From assembly GCF_052324685.1 (NCBI RefSeq), contig NW_027506876.1:62001-126000 (forward strand): a DNA stretch of 64,000 bases, read 5' to 3'. Positions 1 to 10,029 of the stretch are shown here, one piece after another; the first letter of the stretch is position 1; each line of letters begins with the position of its first letter. A program made the position numbers and the translations under genes. Under the pieces are notes generated by a model. The model saw only the letters and a list, made by a program, of their open reading frames with translations. It was not told the DNA's origin and searched no databases. Origin of the DNA: Brachyhypopomus gauderio (lineage: Eukaryota > Chordata > Actinopteri > Gymnotiformes > Hypopomidae).

Positions 1-116
1 ATCAAAATGAAACTCAGTGGAAACTTACCTAGTGCTTTGTCATGTTGTCTCCCAACATAGAAAACTCATGCTACTCGGTTGATTTGTAGACGTTTGTGTT
101 ATAAAGGTATCGAATG

Positions 117-193
117 ATGTCAACATTTGGTGTTTGGATGTGAATGTTTTGTCTTAAAGCAGAGTAGACCTACTGCTTAGCCATTGTTGACAT
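117..193 (+). repeat. Nested inverted repeat upstream of each tRNA (representative)
   Basis: Perfect 9-bp arms ATGTCAACA (117-125) and TGTTGACAT (185-193) enclose a second near-palindrome at 157-178, AAGC-AG-AGTAG-AC-CTACT-GCTT. Together they could form a cruciform or a two-tier hairpin in RNA, ending about 68 bp before the tRNA. The structure recurs in nearly all units. Units of the CAC-C39 subtype with GATATCAACA weaken both arms. No known family is recognised. Confidence 0.6.
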
Positions 194-260
194 GATGACT
201 TCCATGCTCTGATTGTATGAGGAAACGCCCACGAGAGATGTGCCCATTCAGACATGCAAG

Positions 261-333
261 GTTTCTGTAGTGTAGTGGTCATCACGTTCGCCTCACACGT
301 GAAAGGTCCCTAGTTCGATACCAGGCAGAAACA
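261..333 (+). tRNA. tRNA-Val-CAC: tRNA-Val(CAC), class CAC-GU/A52
   Basis: Acceptor GTTTCTG/CAGAAAC pairs fully and A73 is present. The D loop has GG, and the anticodon loop CTCACAC gives CAC at 294-296. The anticodon stem has a G30:U40 wobble and the T stem an A52.C62 mismatch. The two weak spots may lower stability. First unit of HOR-A cycle 1. Confidence 0.85.
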
Positions 334-358
334 TGCTTCTTGATAGAATGACATACAC

Positions 359-377
359 ACCACTGCTGTTTAGTGGT
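359..377 (+). repeat. Short hairpin 3' of each tRNA (representative)
   Basis: ACCACT-GCTGTTT-AGTGGT forms a 6-bp stem with a 7-nt loop starting about 26 nt after the tRNA 3' end. Copies with AGTGAT lose one pair; those reading AGCACT with AGTGAT also have a mismatch. It might affect 3' trailer folding or polymerase pausing, but there is no T run after it. Confidence 0.5.
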
Positions 378-658
378 TTGTTGCCAGTGTAAAGGCTATC
401 GGCGAACTCTTCCCTTTAGATCCTCAAAGTGAGCTGTCAGTCTCATGTGATCGATACAGGAATGTTCTAAATCGCCATGTACCTTGATAGCAGTACTAAT
501 GCAGCCAGTTCAATCAAAATGAAACTCAGTGGAAACTTACCTAGTGCTTTGTCATGTTGTCTCCCAACATAGAAAACTCATGCTACTCGGTTGATTTGTA
601 GACGTTTGTGTTATAAAGGGATCGAATGATGTCAACATTTGGTGTTTGGATGTGAATG

Positions 659-662
659 TTTT
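659..662 (+). terminator. First T4 run downstream of tRNA 1 (weak candidate)
   Basis: Reading from the tRNA at 261-333, the first TTTT is here, 326 nt past the tRNA end and 111 nt before the next tRNA. The same GAATGTTTTGTC site occurs in each unit. Canonical Pol III terminators normally lie within a few tens of bases, so this would give a ~400-nt precursor if it is used. Only an interrupted TTCTT lies close to the tRNA (3 nt downstream). Confidence 0.3.
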
Positions 663-772
663 GTCTTAAAGCAGAGTAGACCTACTGCTTAGCCATTGTT
701 GACATGATGACTTCCATGCTCTGATTGTATGAGGAAACGCCTACGAGAGATGTGCCCATTCAGACATGCAAG

Positions 773-845
773 GTTTCTGTAGTGTAGTGGTCATCACGTT
801 CGCCACACACGCGAAAGGTTCCTGGTTCGATACCAGGCAGAAACA
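773..845 (+). tRNA. tRNA-Val-CAC: tRNA-Val(CAC), class CAC-A33, possibly non-functional
   Basis: Stems are intact (TTCGC/GCGAA, CCTGG/CCAGG), but the loop reads CACACAC, so U33, needed for the U-turn, is A. C48 is T, weakening the usual 15:48 pair. Anticodon remains CAC. Decoding ability is doubtful. Confidence 0.75.
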
Positions 846-1282
846 TGCTTCTTGATAGAATGACAAACACCACTGCTGTTTAGTGGTTTGTTGCCAGTGT
901 AAAGGCTATCGGGGAGCTCTTCCCTTTAGATCCTCAAAGTGAGCTGTCAGTCTCATGTGATCGATACAGCAATGTTCTAATTCGCCATGTACCTTGATAG
1001 CAGTACTAATGCAGCCAGTTCAATCAAAATGAAACTCAGTGGAAACTTACCTAGTGCTTTGTCATGTTGTCTCCCAACGTAGAAAACTCATGCTACTTGG
1101 TTGATTTGTAGACGTTTGTGTTATAAAGGGATCGAATGATGTCAACATTTGGTGTTTGGATGTGAATGTTTTGTCTTAAAGCAGAGTAGACCTACTGCTT
1201 AGCCATTGTTGACATGATGACTTCCATGCTCTGATTGTATGAGGAAACGCCCACGAGAGATGTGCCCATTCAGACATGCAAG

Positions 1283-1355
1283 GTTTCTGTAGTGTAGTGG
1301 TCATCACGTTCGCCTCACACGTGAAAGGTCCCTAGTTCGATACCAGGCAGAAACA
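1283..1355 (+). tRNA. tRNA-Val-CAC: tRNA-Val(CAC), class CAC-GU/A52
   Basis: Same tRNA sequence as the copy at 261: G30:U40 and A52.C62. Third unit of HOR-A cycle 1; its spacer has CTACTTGG in place of CTACTCGG. Confidence 0.85.
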
Positions 1356-1794
1356 TGCTTCTTGATAGAATGACATACACACCACTGCTGTTTAGTGGTT
1401 TGTTGCCAGTGTAAAGGCTATCGGCGAACTCTTCCCTTTAGATCCTCAAAGTGAGCTGTCAGTCTCATGTGATCGATACAGGAATGTTCTAAATCGCCAT
1501 GTACCTTGATAGCAGTACTAATGCAGCCAGTTCAATCAAAATGAAACTCAGTGGAAACTTACCTAGTGCTTTGTCATGTTGTCTCCCAACATAGAAAACT
1601 CATGCTACTCGGTTGATTTGTAGACGTTTGTGTTATAAAGGGATCGAATGATGTCAACATTTGGTGTTTGGATGTGAATGTTTTGTCTTAAAGCAGAGTA
1701 GACCTACTGCTTAGCCATTGTTGACATGATGACTTCCATGCTCTGATTGTATGAGGAAACGCCTACGAGAGATGTGCCCATTCAGACATGCAAG

Positions 1795-1867
1795 GTTTCT
1801 GTAGTGTAGTGGTCATCATGTTCGCCACACACGCGAAAGGTTCCTGGTTCGATACCAGGCAGAAACA
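1795..1867 (+). tRNA. tRNA-Val-CAC: tRNA-Val(CAC), class CAC-A33 with C25T
   Basis: Loop CACACAC (A33) and T48 as at 773, plus C25 to T, which turns the 10:25 pair of the D stem into G:U. Weaker candidate for function than its sisters. Confidence 0.7.
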
Positions 1868-2304
1868 TGCTTCTTGATAGAATGACAAACACCACTGCTG
1901 TTTAGTGGTTTGTTGCCAGTGTAAAGGCTACCGGGGAGCTCTTCCCTTTAGATCCTCAAAGTGAGCTGTCAGTCTCATGTGATCGATACAGCAATGTTCT
2001 AATTCGCCATGTACCTTGATAGCAGTACTAATGCAGCCAGTTCAATCAAAATGAAACTCAGTGGAAACTTACCTAGTGCTTTGTCATGTTGTCTCCCAAC
2101 GTAGAAAACTCATGCTACTCGGTTGATTTGTAGACGTTTGTGTTATAAAGGGATCGAATGATGTCAACATTTGGTGTTTGGATGTGAATGTTTTGTCTTA
2201 AAGCAGAGTAGACCTACTGCTTAGCCATTGTTGACATGATGACTTCCATGCTCTGATAGAATGAGGAAACGCCCACGAGAGATGTGCCCGTTCAGACAAG
2301 CAAG

Positions 2305-2377
2305 GTTTCTGTAGTGTAGTGGTCATCACGTTCGCCTCACACGCAAAAGGTCCCTGGTTCGATACCAGGCAGAAACA
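2305..2377 (+). tRNA. tRNA-Val-CAC: tRNA-Val(CAC), class CAC-A41
   Basis: Loop CTCACAC with U33 and CAC. The anticodon stem is TTCGC/GCAAA, with a C29.A41 mismatch in its middle. T arm CCTGG/CCAGG is intact. First of 25 copies in this class. Confidence 0.87.
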
Positions 2378-2814
2378 TGCTTCTTGATAGAATGACAAAC
2401 AGCACTGCTGTTTAGTGATTTGTTGCCAGTGTAAAGGCTATCGGGGAGCGCTTGCCTTTAGATCCTCAAAGTGAGCTGTCAGTCTCATGTGATCGATACA
2501 GGAATGTTCTAAATCGCCATGTACCTTGATAGCAGTACTAATGCAGCCGGTTCAATCAAAATTACACTCCGTGGAAACTTACCTAGTGCTTTGTCATGTT
2601 GTCTCCCAACGTAGAAAACTCATGCTACTCGGTTGATTTGTAGACGTTTGTGTTATAAAGGGATCGAATGATGTCAACATTTGGTGTTTGGATGTGAATG
2701 TTTTGTCTTAAATCAGAGTAGACCTACTGCTTAGCCATTGTTGACATGATGACTTCCATGCTCTGATTGTATGAGGAAACGCCCACGAGAGATGTGCCCA
2801 TTCAGACTGGCAAG

Positions 2815-2887
2815 GTTTCTGTAGTGTAGTGGTCATCACGTTCGCCTAACACGCGAAAGGTCCCTGGTTCAATACCAGGCAGAAACA
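2815..2887 (+). tRNA. tRNA-Val-AAC: tRNA-Val(AAC), class AAC-A57
   Basis: Loop CTAACAC puts AAC at 34-36, expected to become IAC and read GUU, GUC and GUA. All stems pair as in animal tRNA-Val. The T loop is TTCAATA (A57, still a purine). Structurally among the soundest copies. Its spacer has AAATCAGAG. Confidence 0.95.
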
Positions 2888-3326
2888 TGCTTCTTGATAG
2901 AATTACAAACACACCACTGCTGTTTAGTGGTTTGTTGCCAGTGTAAAGGCTATCGGGGAGCTCTTCCCTTTAGATCCTCAAAGTGAGCTCTCAGTCTCAT
3001 GTGATCGATACAGGAATGTTCTAAATCGCCATGTACCTTGATAGCAGTACAAATGCAATCGGTTCAATCAAAATTACACTCCGTGGAAACTTACCTAGTG
3101 CTTTGTCATGTTGTCTCCCAACATAGAAAACTCATGCTACTCGGTTGATTTGTAGACGTTTGTGTTATAAAGGTATCGAATGATGTCAACATTTGGTGTT
3201 TGGATGTGAATGTTTTGTCTTAAAGCAGAGTAGACCTACTGCTTAGCCATTGTTGACATGATGACTTCCATGCTTTTATTGTATGAGGAAATGCCCACGA
3301 GAGATGTGCCCATTCAGACAAGCAAG

Positions 3327-3399
3327 GTTTCTGTAGTGTAGTGGTCATCACGTTTGCCTCACACCCGAAAGGTCCCTGGTTCGATACCAGGCAGAAACA
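3327..3399 (+). tRNA. tRNA-Val-CAC: tRNA-Val(CAC), class CAC-C39
   Basis: Anticodon stem TTTGC/CCGAA has U29:G41 and a C31.C39 mismatch next to the loop CTCACAC. T arm is intact. The leader contains CTTTTATTG. The following spacer lacks 5 bp (AATGGGTTC). Confidence 0.85.
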
Positions 3400-3831
3400 T
3401 GCTTCTTGATAGAATGACAAACACCACTGCTGTTTAGTGGTTTGTTGCCAGTGTAAAGGCTATCGGGAAGCTATTCCCTTTAGATCCTCAAAGTGAGCTG
3501 TCAGTCTCATGTGATCGATACAGGAATGTTCTAAATCGCCATGTACCTTGATAGCAGTACTAATGGGTTCAATCAAAATTATACTCAGTGGAAACTTACC
3601 TAGTGCTTTGTCATGTTGTCTCCCAACATAGAAAACTCATGCTACTTGGTTGATTTGTAGACGTTTGTGTTATAAAGGGATCGAATGATGTCAACATTTG
3701 GGGTTTGGATGTGAATGTTTTGTCTTAAAGCAGAGTAGACCTACTGCTTAGCCATTGTTGACATGATGACTTCCATGCTCTGATTGTATGAGGAAACGCC
3801 CACGAGAGATGTGCCCATTCAGACATGCAAG

Positions 3832-3904
3832 GTTTCTGTAGTGTAGTGGTCATCACGTTCGCCTCACACGTGAAAGGTCCCTAGTTCGATACCAGGCAGA
3901 AACA
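3832..3904 (+). tRNA. tRNA-Val-CAC: tRNA-Val(CAC), class CAC-GU/A52
   Basis: G30:U40 and A52.C62 as at 261. First unit of HOR-A cycle 2, preceded by the ATTATACTC junction and TTGGGGTTTGG. Confidence 0.85.
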
Positions 3905-4343
3905 TGCTTCTTGATAGAATGACATACACACCACTGCTGTTTAGTGGTTTGTTGCCAGTGTAAAGGCTATCGGCGAACTCTTCCCTTTAGATCCTCAAAG
4001 TGAGCTGTCAGTCTCATGTGATCGATACAGGAATGTTCTAAATCGCCATGTACCTTGATAGCAGTACTAATGCAGCCAGTTCAATCAAAATGAAACTCAG
4101 TGGAAACTTACCTAGTGCTTTGTCATGTTGTCTCCCAACATAGAAAACTCATGCTACTCGGTTGATTTGTAGACGTTTGTGTTATAAAGGGATCGAATGA
4201 TGTCAACATTTGGTGTTTGGATGTGAATGTTTTGTCTTAAAGCAGAGTAGACCTACTGCTTAGCCATTGTTGACATGATGACTTCCATGCTCTGATTGTA
4301 TGAGGAAACGCCTACGAGAGATGTGCCCATTCAGACATGCAAG

Positions 4344-4416
4344 GTTTCTGTAGTGTAGTGGTCATCACGTTCGCCACACACGCGAAAGGTTCCTGGTTCG
4401 ATACCAGGCAGAAACA
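4344..4416 (+). tRNA. tRNA-Val-CAC: tRNA-Val(CAC), class CAC-A33
   Basis: Loop CACACAC with A33, and T48. The flank just after the tRNA is TTCTTCTTG in place of TGCTTCTTG, a mark shared with the copy at 7915. Confidence 0.75.
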
Positions 4417-4853
4417 TTCTTCTTGATAGAATGACAAACACCACTGCTGTTTAGTGGTTTGTTGCCAGTGTAAAGGCTATCGGGGAGCTCTTCCCTTTAG
4501 ATCCTCAAAGTGAGCTGTCAGTCTCATGTGATCGATACAGCAATGTTCTAATTCGCCATGTACCTTGATAGCAGTACTAATGCAGCCAGTTCAATCAAAA
4601 TGAAACTCAGTGGAAACTTACCTAGTGCTTTGTCATGTTGTCTCCCAACGTAGAAAACTCATGCTACTTGGTTGATTTGTAGACGTTTGTGTTATAAAGG
4701 GATCGAATGATGTCAACATTTGGTGTTTGGATGTGAATGTTTTGTCTTAAAGCAGAGTAGACCTACTGCTTAGCCATTGTTGACATGATGACTTCCATGC
4801 TCTGATTGTATGAGGAAACGCCCACGAGAGATGTGCCCATTCAGACATGCAAG

Positions 4854-4926
4854 GTTTCTGTAGTGTAGTGGTCATCACGTTCGCCTCACACGTGAAAGGT
4901 CCCTAGTTCGATACCAGGCAGAAACA
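4854..4926 (+). tRNA. tRNA-Val-CAC: tRNA-Val(CAC), class CAC-GU/A52
   Basis: Identical in the tRNA to 1283, its HOR-A partner 3571 bp upstream: G30:U40, A52.C62. Confidence 0.85.
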
Positions 4927-5365
4927 TGCTTCTTGATAGAATGACATACACACCACTGCTGTTTAGTGGTTTGTTGCCAGTGTAAAGGCTATCGGCGAAC
5001 TCTTCCCTTTAGATCCTCAAAGTGAGCTGTCAGTCTCATGTGATCGATACAGGAATGTTCTAAATCGCCATGTACCTTGATAGCAGTACTAATGCAGCCA
5101 GTTCAATCAAAATGAAACTCAGTGGAAACTTACCTAGTGCTTTGTCATGTTGTCTCCCAACATAGAAAACTCATGCTACTCGGTTGATTTGTAGACGTTT
5201 GTGTTATAAAGGGATCGAATGATGTCAACATTTGGTGTTTGGATGTGAATGTTTTGTCTTAAAGCAGAGTAGACCTACTGCTTAGCCATTGTTGACATGA
5301 TGACTTCCATGCTCTGATTGTATGAGGAAACGCCTACGAGAGATGTGCCCATTCAGACATGCAAG

Positions 5366-5438
5366 GTTTCTGTAGTGTAGTGGTCATCATGTTCGCCACA
5401 CACGCGAAAGGTTCCTGGTTCGATACCAGGCAGAAACA
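5366..5438 (+). tRNA. tRNA-Val-CAC: tRNA-Val(CAC), class CAC-A33 with C25T
   Basis: Shares A33, T48 and C25T with its partner at 1795. The third cycle's partner at 8937 lacks C25T. Confidence 0.7.
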
Positions 5439-5875
5439 TGCTTCTTGATAGAATGACAAACACCACTGCTGTTTAGTGGTTTGTTGCCAGTGTAAAGGCT
5501 ATCGGGGAGCTCTTCCCTTTAGATCCTCAAAGTGAGCTGTCAGTCTCATGTGATCGATACAGCAATGTTCTAATTCGCCATGTACCTTGATAGCAGTACT
5601 AATGCAGCCAGTTCAATCAAAATGAAACTCAGTGGAAACTTACCTAGTGCTTTGTCATGTTGTCTCCCAACGTAGAAAACTCATGCTACTCGGTTGATTT
5701 GTAGACGTTTGTGTTATAAAGGGATCGAATGATGTCAACATTTGGTGTTTGGATGTGAATGTTTTGTCTTAAAGCAGAGTAGACCTACTGCTTAGCCATT
5801 GTTGACATGATGACTTCCATGCTCTGATAGAATGAGGAAACGCCCACGAGAGATGTGCCCGTTCAGACAAGCAAG

Positions 5876-5948
5876 GTTTCTGTAGTGTAGTGGTCATCAC
5901 GTTCGCCTCACACGCAAAAGGTCCCTGGTTCGATACCAGGCAGAAACA
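5876..5948 (+). tRNA. tRNA-Val-CAC: tRNA-Val(CAC), class CAC-A41
   Basis: C29.A41 mismatch, otherwise paired. HOR-A cycle 2, unit 5. Confidence 0.87.
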
Positions 5949-6385
5949 TGCTTCTTGATAGAATGACAAACAGCACTGCTGTTTAGTGATTTGTTGCCAG
6001 TGTAAAGGCTATCGGGGAGCGCTTGCCTTTAGATCCTCAAAGTGAGCTGTCAGTCTCATGTGATCGATACAGGAATGTTCTAAATCGCCATGTACCTTGA
6101 TAGCAGTACTAATGCAGCCGGTTCAATCAAAATTACACTCCGTGGAAACTTACCTAGTGCTTTGTCATGTTGTCTCCCAACGTAGAAAACTCATGCTACT
6201 CGGTTGATTTGTAGACGTTTGTGTTATAAAGGGATCGAATGATGTCAACATTTGGTGTTTGGATGTGAATGTTTTGTCTTAAATCAGAGTAGACCTACTG
6301 CTTAGCCATTGTTGACATGATGACTTCCATGCTCTGATTGTATGAGGAAACGCCCACGAGAGATGTGCCCATTCAGACTGGCAAG

Positions 6386-6458
6386 GTTTCTGTAGTGTAG
6401 TGGTCATCACGTTCGCCTAACACGCGAAAGGTCCCTGGTTCAATACCAGGCAGAAACA
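6386..6458 (+). tRNA. tRNA-Val-AAC: tRNA-Val(AAC), class AAC-A57
   Basis: Loop CTAACAC, fully paired stems, T loop TTCAATA. HOR-A cycle 2, unit 6. Confidence 0.95.
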
Positions 6459-6897
6459 TGCTTCTTGATAGAATTACAAACACACCACTGCTGTTTAGTG
6501 GTTTGTTGCCAGTGTAAAGGCTATCGGGGAGCTCTTCCCTTTAGATCCTCAAAGTGAGCTCTCAGTCTCATGTGATCGATACAGGAATGTTCTAAATCGC
6601 CATGTACCTTGATAGCAGTACAAATGCAATCGGTTCAATCAAAATTACACTCCGTGGAAACTTACCTAGTGCTTTGTCATGTTGTCTCCCAACATAGAAA
6701 ACTCATGCTACTCGGTTGATTTGTAGACGTTTGTGTTATAAAGGTATCGAATGATGTCAACATTTGGTGTTTGGATGTGAATGTTTTGTCTTAAAGCAGA
6801 GTAGACCTACTGCTTAGCCATTGTTGACATGATGACTTCCATGCTTTTATTGTATGAGGAAATGCCCACGAGAGATGTGCCCATTCAGACAAGCAAG

Positions 6898-6970
6898 GTT
6901 TCTGTAGTGTAGTGGTCATCACGTTTGCCTCACACCCGAAAGGTCCCTGGTTCGATACCAGGCAGAAACA
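6898..6970 (+). tRNA. tRNA-Val-CAC: tRNA-Val(CAC), class CAC-C39
   Basis: U29:G41 and C31.C39. Followed by the same 5-bp spacer deletion as the copy at 3327. Confidence 0.85.
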
Positions 6971-7402
6971 TGCTTCTTGATAGAATGACAAACACCACTG
7001 CTGTTTAGTGGTTTGTTGCCAGTGTAAAGGCTATCGGGAAGCTATTCCCTTTAGATCCTCAAAGTGAGCTGTCAGTCTCATGTGATCGATACAGGAATGT
7101 TCTAAATCGCCATGTACCTTGATAGCAGTACTAATGGGTTCAATCAAAATTATACTCAGTGGAAACTTACCTAGTGCTTTGTCATGTTGTCTCCCAACAT
7201 AGAAAACTCATGCTACTTGGTTGATTTGTAGACGTTTGTGTTATAAAGGGATCGAATGATGTCAACATTTGGGGTTTGGATGTGAATGTTTTGTCTTAAA
7301 GCAGAGTAGACCTACTGCTTAGCCATTGTTGACATGATGACTTCCATGCTCTGATTGTATGAGGAAACGCCCACGAGAGATGTGCCCATTCAGACATGCA
7401 AG

Positions 7403-7475
7403 GTTTCTGTAGTGTAGTGGTCATCACGTTCGCCTCACACGTGAAAGGTCCCTAGTTCGATACCAGGCAGAAACA
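7403..7475 (+). tRNA. tRNA-Val-CAC: tRNA-Val(CAC), class CAC-GU/A52
   Basis: G30:U40 and A52.C62. First unit of HOR-A cycle 3. Confidence 0.85.
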
Positions 7476-7914
7476 TGCTTCTTGATAGAATGACATACAC
7501 ACCACTGCTGTTTAGTGGTTTGTTGCCAGTGTAAAGGCTATCGGCGAACTCTTCCCTTTAGATCCTCAAAGTGAGCTGTCAGTCTCATGTGATCGATACA
7601 GGAATGTTCTAAATCGCCATGTACCTTGATAGCAGTACTAATGCAGCCAGTTCAATCAAAATGAAACTCAGTGGAAACTTACCTAGTGCTTTGTCATGTT
7701 GTCTCCCAACATAGAAAACTCATGCTACTCGGTTGATTTGTAGACGTTTGTGTTATAAAGGGATCGAATGATGTCAACATTTGGTGTTTGGATGTGAATG
7801 TTTTGTCTTAAAGCAGAGTAGACCTACTGCTTAGCCATTGTTGACATGATGACTTCCATGCTCTGATTGTATGAGGAAACGCCTACGAGAGATGTGCCCA
7901 TTCAGACATGCAAG

Positions 7915-7987
7915 GTTTCTGTAGTGTAGTGGTCATCACGTTCGCCACACACGCGAAAGGTTCCTGGTTCGATACCAGGCAGAAACA
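7915..7987 (+). tRNA. tRNA-Val-CAC: tRNA-Val(CAC), class CAC-A33
   Basis: A33 and T48; 3' flank ATTCTTCTTG ties it to the copy at 4344. Confidence 0.75.
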
Positions 7988-8424
7988 TTCTTCTTGATAG
8001 AATGACAAACACCACTGCTGTTTAGTGGTTTGTTGCCAGTGTAAAGGCTATCGGGGAGCTCTTCCCTTTAGATCCTCAAAGTGAGCTGTCAGTCTCATGT
8101 GATCGATACAGCAATGTTCTAATTCGCCATGTACCTTGATAGCAGTACTAATGCAGCCAGTTCAATCAAAATGAAACTCAGTGGAAACTTACCTAGTGCT
8201 TTGTCATGTTGTCTCCCAACGTAGAAAACTCATGCTACTTGGTTGATTTGTAGACGTTTGTGTTATAAAGGGATCGAATGATGTCAACATTTGGTGTTTG
8301 GATGTGAATGTTTTGTCTTAAAGCAGAGTAGACCTACTGCTTAGCCATTGTTGACATGATGACTTCCATGCTCTGATTGTATGAGGAAACGCCCACGAGA
8401 GATGTGCCCATTCAGACATGCAAG

Positions 8425-8497
8425 GTTTCTGTAGTGTAGTGGTCATCACGTTCGCCTCACACGTGAAAGGTCCCTAGTTCGATACCAGGCAGAAACA
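8425..8497 (+). tRNA. tRNA-Val-CAC: tRNA-Val(CAC), class CAC-GU/A52
   Basis: G30:U40 and A52.C62; leader flavour CTCTGATTG. Confidence 0.85.
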
Positions 8498-8936
8498 TGC
8501 TTCTTGATAGAATGACATACACACCACTGCTGTTTAGTGGTTTGTTGCCAGTGTAAAGGCTATCGGCGAACTCTTCCCTTTAGATCCTCAAAGTGAGCTG
8601 TCAGTCTCATGTGATCGATACAGGAATGTTCTAAATCGCCATGTACCTTGATAGCAGTACTAATGCAGCCAGTTCAATCAAAATGAAACTCAGTGGAAAC
8701 TTACCTAGTGCTTTGTCATGTTGTCTCCCAACATAGAAAACTCATGCTACTCGGTTGATTTGTAGACGTTTGTGTTATAAAGGGATCGAATGATGTCAAC
8801 ATTTGGTGTTTGGATGTGAATGTTTTGTCTTAAAGCAGAGTAGACCTACTGCTTAGCCATTGTTGACATGATGACTTCCATGCTCTGATTGTATGAGGAA
8901 ACGCCTACGAGAGATGTGCCCATTCAGACATGCAAG

Positions 8937-9009
8937 GTTTCTGTAGTGTAGTGGTCATCACGTTCGCCACACACGCGAAAGGTTCCTGGTTCGATACCAG
9001 GCAGAAACA
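8937..9009 (+). tRNA. tRNA-Val-CAC: tRNA-Val(CAC), class CAC-A33
   Basis: A33 and T48, with C25 retained, unlike its HOR-A partners at 1795 and 5366. Confidence 0.75.
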
Positions 9010-9446
9010 TGCTTCTTGATAGAATGACAAACACCACTGCTGTTTAGTGGTTTGTTGCCAGTGTAAAGGCTATCGGGGAGCTCTTCCCTTTAGATCCTCA
9101 AAGTGAGCTGTCAGTCTCATGTGATCGATACAGCAATGTTCTAATTCGCCATGTACCTTGATAGCAGTACTAATGCAGCCAGTTCAATCAAAATGAAACT
9201 CAGTGGAAACTTACCTAGTGCTTTGTCATGTTGTCTCCCAACGTAGAAAACTCATGCTACTCGGTTGATTTGTAGACGTTTGTGTTATAAAGGGATCGAA
9301 TGATGTCAACATTTGGTGTTTGGATGTGAATGTTTTGTCTTAAAGCAGAGTAGACCTACTGCTTAGCCATTGTTGACATGATGACTTCCATGCTCTGATA
9401 GAATGAGGAAACGCCCACGAGAGATGTGCCCGTTCAAACAAGCAAG

Positions 9447-9519
9447 GTTTCTGTAGTGTAGTGGTCATCACGTTCGCCTCACACGCAAAAGGTCCCTGGT
9501 TCGATACCAGGCAGAAACA
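9447..9519 (+). tRNA. tRNA-Val-CAC: tRNA-Val(CAC), class CAC-A41
   Basis: C29.A41. Leader has CGTTCAAACAAG, a private G-to-A change outside the tRNA. Confidence 0.87.
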
Positions 9520-9956
9520 TGCTTCTTGATAGAATGACAAACAGCACTGCTGTTTAGTGATTTGTTGCCAGTGTAAAGGCTATCGGGGAGCGCTTGCCTT
9601 TAGATCCTCAAAGTGAGCTGTCAGTCTCATGTGATCGATACAGGAATGTTCTAAATCGCCATGTACCTTGATAGCAGTACTAATGCAGCCGGTTCAATCA
9701 AAATTACACTCCGTGGAAACTTACCTAGTGCTTTGTCATGTTGTCTCCCAACGTAGAAAACTCATGCTACTCGGTTGATTTGTAGACGTTTGTGTTATAA
9801 AGGGATCGAATGATGTCAACATTTGGTGTTTGGATGTGAATGTTTTGTCTTAAATCAGAGTAGACCTACTGCTTAGCCATTGTTGACATGATGACTTCCA
9901 TGCTCTGATTGTATGAGGAAACGCCCACGAGAGATGTGCCCATTCAGACTGGCAAG

Positions 9957-10029
9957 GTTTCTGTAGTGTAGTGGTCATCACGTTCGCCTAACACGCGAAA
10001 AGTCCCTGGTTCAATACCAGGCAGAAACA
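9957..10029 (+). tRNA. tRNA-Val-AAC: tRNA-Val(AAC), class AAC-A57 with G45A
   Basis: Loop CTAACAC, stems paired, T loop TTCAATA. The variable loop has A45 in place of G. The spacer after it switches flavour, marking the end of HOR-A cycle 3. Confidence 0.93.

Larger units (their letters stand above)
334..772 (+). other. Representative inter-tRNA spacer (same in every unit)
   Basis: This ~437-bp spacer separates successive tRNAs and recurs throughout the array. From the tRNA 3' end it holds a short hairpin, a G/A-rich then CTTCCCTTTAG tract, the junction ATCAAAATKAMACTC, a TTATAAAG motif about 155 bp before the next tRNA, a nested inverted repeat, and a leader ending in CARGCAAG just before the next tRNA. 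I see no open reading frame of note, no second RNA gene, and no microsatellite. Spacer flavours differ at the junction (ATGAAACTCAG, ATTACACTCCG, ATTACACTCAG) and in the leader (CTCTGATTGTATG, CTCTGATAGAATG, CTTTTATTGTATG, CTATGATAGAATG), and they help define the unit types. Functional content beyond the tRNA is unknown. Confidence 0.8.

Noticed and set aside
100-106. TATAAAG as a Pol III or Pol II TATA box
   Set aside because: It lies about 155 bp before the tRNA, far from the ~30 bp expected for an upstream TATA, and no gene start is seen near it. Chance occurrence is likely.
773-845. CAC-A33 loop read as a different anticodon
   Set aside because: With the stems aligned, the seven loop bases are CACACAC and positions 34-36 remain CAC. 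Shifting the frame would need a different loop size.
2198-2398. Recurrent 66-69-codon minus-strand open frames (for example 2198-2398, 24657-24866, 63541-63741)
   Set aside because: They are antisense to the tRNA and its leader, mostly begin at TTG, and their variation follows tRNA class differences. Frames are lost in AAC and CAC-A33 units. Nothing suggests a protein.
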